A stretch of DNA of 10,317 nt from Candidatus Brevibacterium intestinigallinarum (lineage in GTDB: Bacteria; Actinomycetota; Actinomycetes; Actinomycetales; Brevibacteriaceae), in contig DWZY01000187.1 of assembly GCA_019117325.1 (NCBI GenBank), positions 1 to 10,317 of the forward strand, given 5' to 3'. Positions within the stretch are counted from its first letter, which is position 1; every line of letters begins with the position of its first letter. Shown piece after piece: positions 6,001 through 10,317 of the stretch. The position numbers and the translations under genes were made by a program. The notes under the pieces were generated by a model. It searched no databases, was not told the origin of the DNA, and worked only from the letters and a program-made list of their open reading frames with translations.

Positions 6001-7590
6001 TACTCGATCGAGGACCTCGCCCAGCTCATCCACGACCTCAAGCGCGCGAATCCCGCGGCGCGCGTGCACGTCAAGCTGGTCGCGGCCTCGGGGGTGGGCA
6101 CCGTCGCGTCCGGCGTTGCGAAGGCGCAGGCGGATGTCGTGCTCATCTCCGGTCACGACGGGGGCACGGGCGCCAGCCCGCTCAACTCGCTCAAGCACGC
6201 GGGCGTCCCGTGGGAGCTGGGGCTGGCGGAGACGCAGCAGACCCTCATCCAGTCCGGTCTCCGCGAGCGCGTCTCGGTCCAGGTCGACGGTCAGCTCAAG
6301 ACGGGCCGGGACGTCGTCATCGCAGCACTGCTGGGCGCCGAGGAGTTCGGCTTCGCGACGGCGCCGCTCGTGGTGAGCGGCTGCATCATGATGCGCGTCT
6401 GCCACAAGGACACGTGCCCCGTGGGAGTCGCGACGCAGAACCCGGAGCTGCGCAGCCGGTTCACCGGACGGCCGGAGTTCGTCGAGACGTTCTTCGAGTA
6501 CATCGCGGAAGAGGTGCGGGAGCTGCTCGCCGAGCTGGGCTTCCGGTCCCTCGACGAGGCGATCGGTCGCGTCGAGCAGCTGGACCGGAGCACCGCTGAG
6601 CGCCATTGGAAGGCCGAGGGCCTCGACATCGCGGACATCCTCGCTGTTCCCCGCACCGCCGACGGCGAGGTCGCGCAGGTCCGCACCCGGACCGTGGGAC
6701 AGGACCACCGGCTGGACGAGCACTTCGACGCTTGCCTCATCGCCGAGGCCGCGGACGCCATCCGCGCGCGCACACCCCTGGTCCTCGAGCACACGATCAC
6801 GAACATCGACCGGTCCGTGGGCACCATGCTGGGCCATCGGGTGACCGTCGAGCACGGGCTCGAGGCACTGCCCGAGGACACACTCCGGGTGCGACTCACG
6901 GGCAGCGCCGGGCAGTCGCTGGGCGCCTTCCTGCCGCGCGGCATCTCGATCTCGCTGGACGGCGAGGCGAACGACTACGTGGGCAAGGGCCTCTCCGGCG
7001 GCACGATCGCCCTGCGACCGACCGCCTCCCACGGATATCGGCCCGAGGACCACGTCATCGCGGGCAACGTCATCGGCTACGGGGCGACAGCGGGGCGGAT
7101 GTACCTCTCCGGACAGGTGGGCGAGCGCTTCCTCGTGCGCAACTCCGGTGCGACCGCGGTCGTCGAGGGCATCGGCGATCACGGTCTCGAGTACATGACC
7201 GGCGGCACCGCGGTCGTCCTGGGACCGGTGGGCCGCAACTTCGCCGCGGGCATGTCCGGGGGAGTCGCGTATCTGCTGGACTTCAACCCCGCCCGCATCA
7301 ACGTCGCCGACCGCGCTGCGGGGCGGTTCCACCTGCGCGGACTCTCCGGCGACGACACGCGCGAACTGGAGACGCTGCTCCGCGAGCACCTCGCGCAGAC
7401 GGGCTCACCGCTCGTGGCCTCCCTCATCGCGCGCCTGGAGCGCGGTGAGGACGTGTTCGGCCGCTTCACGAAACTGGTTCCCGTTGACTTCCAGGCCGTC
7501 CTCGCGCTGCGTGAGCGCTTCGAGGAGGACGGCACCGACCCCGATGGCTCCGAGGCATGGAGCTCGATCCTGGAGATGACTCATGGCTGA
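2965..7590 (+). CDS. gltB: Glutamate synthase [NADPH], large (alpha) subunit
   Basis: GltB hydrolyses glutamine and transfers the ammonia through an internal tunnel to 2-oxoglutarate at an FMN site, making glutamate with electrons from GltD. The 1541 residues match the usual length and domain order. A short propeptide precedes the catalytic Cys28 in HDACGLAF. The class II glutaminase domain (about 28-430) carries NMEHRGG and AHNGEINT. A central domain spans about 485-770. The FMN-binding synthase domain (about 830-1200) shows GGKSNTGEGGED (921-932) and KMAQGAKPGEGGQLPPSK (from 969). The [3Fe-4S] cysteines are Cys1140, Cys1146 and Cys1151 in CIMMRVCHKDTC. A C-terminal glycine-rich beta-helix (about 1280-1500) has repeats such as GNVIGYGATAG. 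No key residue is missing. It overlaps gltD by eight bases and probably has its own promoter in the gap upstream. Confidence 0.98.
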   Translation: MSGPVSMPFSARPARHALADPSDEHDACGLAFIARYRGPADHLVVQQALTALRNMEHRGGVGGDEGTGDGAGITVQVPHDFLTAVSGLALPEAGQYAVGTAFLDPADPAAGRAAVQRIAQSEGVDVLGWRPVPVDPSVLGASARTAMPHFEQVFLTASADRPLRTDASGGTDPWALDRRAFAVRRRAEREGVYFPSLSTRTLIYKGMVSTAQLEPFYPDLADVRFQTRLAIVHSRFSTNTFPSWPLAQPFRMLAHNGEINTIRGNRNWMAARESVLASELLASPDGTGDNADLARLLPINNPILSDSGSLDEVLELLVMSGRPLPHAMAMLIPEAWEKEPAISEQRQAFYRYHALLMEAWDGPACVAFTDGDQIGAVLDRNGLRPARYTLTDDTVVLASEAGVVDLPQESIVARGRVQPGRMFLVDMVAGRIVSDTETKASLASAAPYAEWLEQTTVAIEDLPERETVRYPQASVVRRQRTFGYTDEELRILIGPMAEAGSEPLGAMGTDTPVAAFAERPRLLFDYFAQSFAQVTNPPLDAIREEIVTSVAVGIGSEGNLLAAGPQDLFQVDLPYPVIDNEQLAKFVHLSGARVGSEGRRATAVLRGLYRPGGGDALRARIAELCEEASAAIRAGARFLVLSDRDSHADLAPIPTLLLTSAVHHHLIRERTRTAVSLLVEAGDVREVHHVATLIGFGASAVNPYLAMETAALMVRDGRVKGIEEDVAVRNVLRSLGRGLLKVMSKMGISTVHSYHAAQTFEALGLSDELVEEFFVGTRARLGGIGLDGIAAEVEERHRAAYPHDNPLAHRPLDIGGEYQWRREGPPHLFDPETVFRLQHATRTRRFDIFRAYTSRVDDQARELLTLRGLFDLIPSAGGPIPLDEVEPASAIIRRFSTGAMSYGSLSQEAHETLAIAMNRIGGKSNTGEGGEDVERLLDPERRSAIKQVASGRFGVTSLYLTEADDIQIKMAQGAKPGEGGQLPPSKVYPWIARTRNSTAGVGLISPPPHHDIYSIEDLAQLIHDLKRANPAARVHVKLVAASGVGTVASGVAKAQADVVLISGHDGGTGASPLNSLKHAGVPWELGLAETQQTLIQSGLRERVSVQVDGQLKTGRDVVIAALLGAEEFGFATAPLVVSGCIMMRVCHKDTCPVGVATQNPELRSRFTGRPEFVETFFEYIAEEVRELLAELGFRSLDEAIGRVEQLDRSTAERHWKAEGLDIADILAVPRTADGEVAQVRTRTVGQDHRLDEHFDACLIAEAADAIRARTPLVLEHTITNIDRSVGTMLGHRVTVEHGLEALPEDTLRVRLTGSAGQSLGAFLPRGISISLDGEANDYVGKGLSGGTIALRPTASHGYRPEDHVIAGNVIGYGATAGRMYLSGQVGERFLVRNSGATAVVEGIGDHGLEYMTGGTAVVLGPVGRNFAAGMSGGVAYLLDFNPARINVADRAAGRFHLRGLSGDDTRELETLLREHLAQTGSPLVASLIARLERGEDVFGRFTKLVPVDFQAVLALRERFEEDGTDPDGSEAWSSILEMTHG
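7572..7575 (+). promoter_or_regulatory. Ribosome binding site of gltD
   Basis: GGAG inside the end of gltB, seven bases before the ATG at 7583. It supports a start that overlaps the gltB stop by eight bases, so GltB and GltD are probably made in coupled amounts. Confidence 0.6.
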
Positions 7591-9046
7591 CCCGCACGGA
7601 TTCCTCACGGTGACGGAGAGGGAGCTTCCCCCGTACCGGCCCGTCGCCGTCCGGCTGCTCGACTACCGCGAAGTGCAGCAGGAGCGGCAGGACAACTCCG
7701 CGTTCGTGCGGCAGGCCGGTCGCTGCATGGACTGCGGGGTCCCGTTCTGCCACCAGGGGTGCCCGCTGGGCAACATCATCCCGGAGTTCAACGACGCCAT
7801 GTGGCGCGGGCAGACGGCACGGGCCAGCGAGCTCCTCCATGCGACGAACAACTTCCCGGAGTTCACCGGCCGCGCGTGCCCCGCACCCTGCGAGTCGGCG
7901 TGCGTCCTCGCGATCTCCCAGCCCGCCGTCACGATCAAGAATGTCGAGCAGACGATCATCGACCGGGCGTTCGAGGAGGGCCTCGTCGTCCCGCGCCCGC
8001 CCGAGCGGATGTCCGGTCGGACCGTCGCGGTCGTGGGATCCGGACCCGCAGGTCTGGCCGCGGCCCAGCAGCTCACACGAGCCGGGCACTCCGTCGTCGT
8101 CTTCGAGCGCGAGGATCGGATCGGCGGACTGCTGCGGTACGGCATCCCGGACTTCAAGCTCGAGAAGCACCACATCGACCGTCGGCTCGAGCAGATGCGA
8201 CGGGAGGGCACGCGCTTCCGCACGGGCATCGAGATCGGCACCGATCTCTCCTGGGAGGACCTCCGCGATCGCGTCGACGCCGTCCTCGTCTGCACGGGAG
8301 CGACGGTCCCGCGCGCGCTCCGGATCCCCGGCGCGGACCTGGCGGGCGTGCATCCGGCGATGGACTACCTCGTCCCGGAGAATCGACGCCAGGCCGGCGC
8401 CGAGGCGGACCCGCAGCACATCGATGCGGCCGGGAAGCACGTCATCGTGATCGGGGGCGGCGACACGGGCTCGGACTGCGTCGGCACCGCCCTGCGCCAG
8501 GGAGCGGCCTCCGTCACGACGCTCGCGATCGGCCACAGGCCACCCGCGCAGCGCTCGGAGGACGAGCCATGGCCCACGGACCCCCGGATCTTCGAGGTCT
8601 CGACCAGTCACGAGGAGGGCGGCGAGCGCCGCTTCCTCGCCTCGACGGTCGAGGCGCTGGACGACGGTGCCGGAGCCGTCCGCGCGCTCCGCGTCGCTCG
8701 GACCGCCCACACGGACGCCGGGCGCGTCCCGGAACCGGGCACGGAGGAGGACCTGCCTGCTGACCTCGTGCTCATCGCGATGGGCTTCACGGGACCGGAG
8801 ACGCAGACGGCCGCCGCCTGGGGCCTCGGCGTCGATCGGGGAGTCCTGAGCCGCAGCGCGGACTACTCGACGGAGCTCGACGGCGTCTACGTCGCGGGCG
8901 ATGCCGGGAGGGGCCAGTCGCTCATCGTCTGGGCCATCGCCGAGGGCCGCGCAGCCGCTGCCGCGGTCGACGCGCACCTCATGGGGGAGACCTCTCTGCC
9001 GCGTCCGGTGACGGCCCATGACGTGGCACTGACGGCCACCCCGTAG
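7583..9046 (+). CDS. gltD: Glutamate synthase [NADPH], small (beta) subunit
   Basis: GltD is the flavoprotein that takes electrons from NADPH and passes them through FAD and [4Fe-4S] clusters to the FMN of GltB. The 487-residue length is typical. The N-terminal iron-sulfur domain has two cysteine groups: Cys48, 51, 56 and 60 in CMDCGVPFCHQGC, and Cys99, 103 and 107 in CPAPCESAC. The FAD-binding Rossmann motif VVGSGPAGLAAA has its glycines at 152, 154 and 157. The NADPH-binding fold follows with IGGGDTGSD (glycines 291-293). A second FAD contact, YVAGDAGRGQSL, lies near the C terminus. GltD-like domains also occur in other oxidoreductases, but direct pairing with gltB makes the assignment firm. 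The start at 7583 overlaps gltB by eight bases with GGAG upstream. The last 40 bases of the gene also seem to hold a pyk promoter. Confidence 0.98.
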   Translation: MADPHGFLTVTERELPPYRPVAVRLLDYREVQQERQDNSAFVRQAGRCMDCGVPFCHQGCPLGNIIPEFNDAMWRGQTARASELLHATNNFPEFTGRACPAPCESACVLAISQPAVTIKNVEQTIIDRAFEEGLVVPRPPERMSGRTVAVVGSGPAGLAAAQQLTRAGHSVVVFEREDRIGGLLRYGIPDFKLEKHHIDRRLEQMRREGTRFRTGIEIGTDLSWEDLRDRVDAVLVCTGATVPRALRIPGADLAGVHPAMDYLVPENRRQAGAEADPQHIDAAGKHVIVIGGGDTGSDCVGTALRQGAASVTTLAIGHRPPAQRSEDEPWPTDPRIFEVSTSHEEGGERRFLASTVEALDDGAGAVRALRVARTAHTDAGRVPEPGTEEDLPADLVLIAMGFTGPETQTAAAWGLGVDRGVLSRSADYSTELDGVYVAGDAGRGQSLIVWAIAEGRAAAAAVDAHLMGETSLPRPVTAHDVALTATP

Positions 9047-9056
9047 GCAGTAGGCT
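9029..9056 (+). promoter_or_regulatory. Candidate leaderless promoter of pyk
   Basis: CTGACG (9029-9034) matches four of six bases of TTGACA. TAGGCT (9051-9056) fits the TAnnnT form of -10 boxes, and the spacer is 16 bases. The ATG at 9063 follows six bases after the -10, the usual distance to a transcription start, so transcription could begin at the start codon itself. pyk also lacks a good Shine-Dalgarno sequence, unlike the other genes whose starts lie in this window. Predicted from sequence only. Confidence 0.45.
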
Positions 9057-9062
9057 GGTGCC

Positions 9063-10317
9063 ATGAGGCATGCCAAGATCGTTGCAACCCTGGGACCAGC
9101 ACAGACGACCTATGACGACATGCGGAATCTCCTCTCCGAGGGGATGAATGTCGCCCGCTTCAACATGAGCCACGGGACGCACGCGGATCATGAGGAGCGC
9201 CTCGAGCTGCTCCGCCGGGCCTCGGAGGATGCGGGCATCCCCGTGGCGGTCCTGCTCGACCTGCAGGGGCCCAAGATCCGCGTCGGGACCTTCGCCGACG
9301 GGCAGAAGCCCGCACTGGGAATCGGTGACCGCTTCACGATCACCTCCCGGGACGTCGCCGGCGATGAGACGATCGTCAGCACCTCGTACACCGGTCTGCC
9401 GGGCGACGTGCAGCCGGGCGACCCGTTGCTCATCGACGACGGCCGTGTCCGGCTGCGTGCGGTCGTGGTGACGGAGACGGACGTCGTCACGGAGGTCGAG
9501 GTCCCCGGTCGGATCTCCGACCACAAGGGCATCAACCTGCCCGGTGTGGCGGTGTCGGTCCCCGCGCTCACGGAGAAGGACCTCGCGGACCTCCGCTGGG
9601 GCCTCGCGCACGGCGCCGACTGGGTGGCACTCAGCTTCGTCCGAGGACCGGAGGACATCGAGGACGTCCGCCGCGTCATGGCGGAGGTGGACGTGCATCT
9701 GCCGGTCATGGCGAAGCTCGAGAAGCCGCAGGCGATCGACCGCATCCAGGAGATCGTCGCGGCCTTCGACGGGGTCATGGTGGCGCGCGGCGACCTGGGC
9801 GTCGAGCTGCCGCTGGAGGACGTCCCGATCGTGCAGAAGCGGGCGATCGAGGTCGCGCGACGGCAGGCCAAGCCCGTCATCGTCGCGACGCAGATGCTCG
9901 AGTCGATGATCGAGTCGCCGCGCCCCACCCGCGCAGAGGCGAGCGACTGCGCGAACGCCGTGCTCGACGGCGCGGACGCCCTCATGCTGTCGGGGGAGAC
10001 CTCGATCGGGGCGCACTGGCTGGAGTCCGTGCGGACGATGGCCCGCATCATCGAGGCGACGGAGGCGGAGGGGCTCGACCGCATCCCGTCGCTGGGCTCG
10101 ACCCCGCACACGCGCGGCGGGGCGATCACCGCTGCGGCCGCGCAGATCGCACACCAGCTGGGCATCGACCTCGTGTGCACGTTCACGCAGTCCGGCGACT
10201 CGGTCCGCCGCATGTCGCGACTGCGCCAGCGGCGCCCGGTCATCGCCTTCACCCCGGATCCGCGGGTGCGCAACCAGCTCGAGCTGAGCTGGGGCGTGCG
10301 GACCCACCTCGTGCGCT
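9063..10317 (+). CDS. pyk: Pyruvate kinase (3' end outside the window)
   Basis: Pyruvate kinase transfers phosphate from phosphoenolpyruvate to ADP in the last step of glycolysis; it is normally a cytoplasmic homotetramer. The frame is open from ATG 9063 to the window edge, giving 418 complete codons. The N terminus MRHAKIVATLGPA is typical. NVARFNMSHG (Arg32, Asn34, Ser36) and LLDLQGPKIRVG belong to the active-site barrel. The B domain (about 70-165) ends near DHKGINLPG. The catalytic lysine is Lys218 in MAKLEKPQ, with metal ligands Glu220 and Asp244 (VARGDLGVE) and Thr276 in ATQMLESM. LMLSGETS closes the barrel. The C-terminal domain begins at about residue 335 and is cut off; some 50-60 residues are probably missing compared with the usual 470-480. 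Only 16 bases separate it from gltD. It may be read through from gltBD, but a leaderless promoter is suggested. Confidence 0.97.
   Translation, partial: MRHAKIVATLGPAQTTYDDMRNLLSEGMNVARFNMSHGTHADHEERLELLRRASEDAGIPVAVLLDLQGPKIRVGTFADGQKPALGIGDRFTITSRDVAGDETIVSTSYTGLPGDVQPGDPLLIDDGRVRLRAVVVTETDVVTEVEVPGRISDHKGINLPGVAVSVPALTEKDLADLRWGLAHGADWVALSFVRGPEDIEDVRRVMAEVDVHLPVMAKLEKPQAIDRIQEIVAAFDGVMVARGDLGVELPLEDVPIVQKRAIEVARRQAKPVIVATQMLESMIESPRPTRAEASDCANAVLDGADALMLSGETSIGAHWLESVRTMARIIEATEAEGLDRIPSLGSTPHTRGGAITAAAAQIAHQLGIDLVCTFTQSGDSVRRMSRLRQRRPVIAFTPDPRVRNQLELSWGVRTHLVR

Noticed and set aside
5791..7389. Long open frame on the minus strand (532 codons) inside gltB
   Set aside because: GC-rich coding DNA gives long antisense frames. 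Its translation is rich in Arg, Asp, Val and Ala with no recognisable domain, and the sense strand encodes the conserved GltB synthase domain.
7466..9076. Long open frame on the minus strand (536 codons) opposite gltD
   Set aside because: Shadow of gltD caused by codon bias; low-complexity translation with no family features and no ribosome binding site context.
8979..10307. Long minus-strand frames opposite pyk
   Set aside because: The plus strand carries every pyruvate kinase motif. The antisense translations are Arg/Asp/His-rich shadows.

Overview
The window is very GC-rich. All its genes lie on the + strand and are packed tightly, with C or G dominating third codon positions. The order trpB-trpA-lgt-gltB-gltD-pyk, the actinobacterial type of Lgt (GGLGIW motif and a long polar C-terminal tail) and the gene sequences point to a high-GC actinobacterium. 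Micrococcales is my best guess from general knowledge of gene order; no search was run. There are no mobile elements, CRISPR arrays, tRNA or rRNA genes, and no sign of recent transfer. This is core chromosomal metabolism.

Layout. Positions 1-979 hold the 3' four-fifths of trpB (tryptophan synthase beta). trpA (976-1776) follows with an ATGA overlap. lgt (1769-2812, GTG start, 8-base overlap with trpA) encodes prolipoprotein diacylglyceryl transferase. A 152-base gap (2813-2964) is the only substantial non-coding stretch. It appears to hold the promoter and a structured leader for glutamate synthase: tandem CCGGAA repeats 20 bases apart, a candidate -10 element, a 12-bp hairpin starting at the predicted transcript start, and a smaller hairpin just before the ribosome binding site. 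gltB (2965-7590) and gltD (7583-9046) encode the large and small subunits of NADPH-dependent glutamate synthase and overlap by 8 bases. pyk (pyruvate kinase) starts 16 bases later at 9063 and runs off the right edge. It lacks a clear Shine-Dalgarno sequence, but a plausible promoter lies at leaderless spacing inside the end of gltD.

How the genes fit together. TrpA and TrpB form the two-subunit tryptophan synthase and are the end of a trp operon that starts upstream. lgt is coupled to that operon by overlap but serves lipoprotein maturation in the membrane. GltB and GltD together convert glutamine and 2-oxoglutarate into two glutamates, the central nitrogen assimilation step. Pyruvate kinase is the last step of glycolysis. 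The window therefore looks like two or three transcription units: trp-lgt, gltBD, and pyk, the last either with its own promoter or read through from gltBD.

I found no undescribed system. The points most worth checking are the gltB leader structures, a possible cysteine-rich leaderless small ORF there, the likely leaderless start of pyk, and a strong codon-pair preference (CTG or GTG, rather than CTC or GTC, before glycine codons) across the genes.
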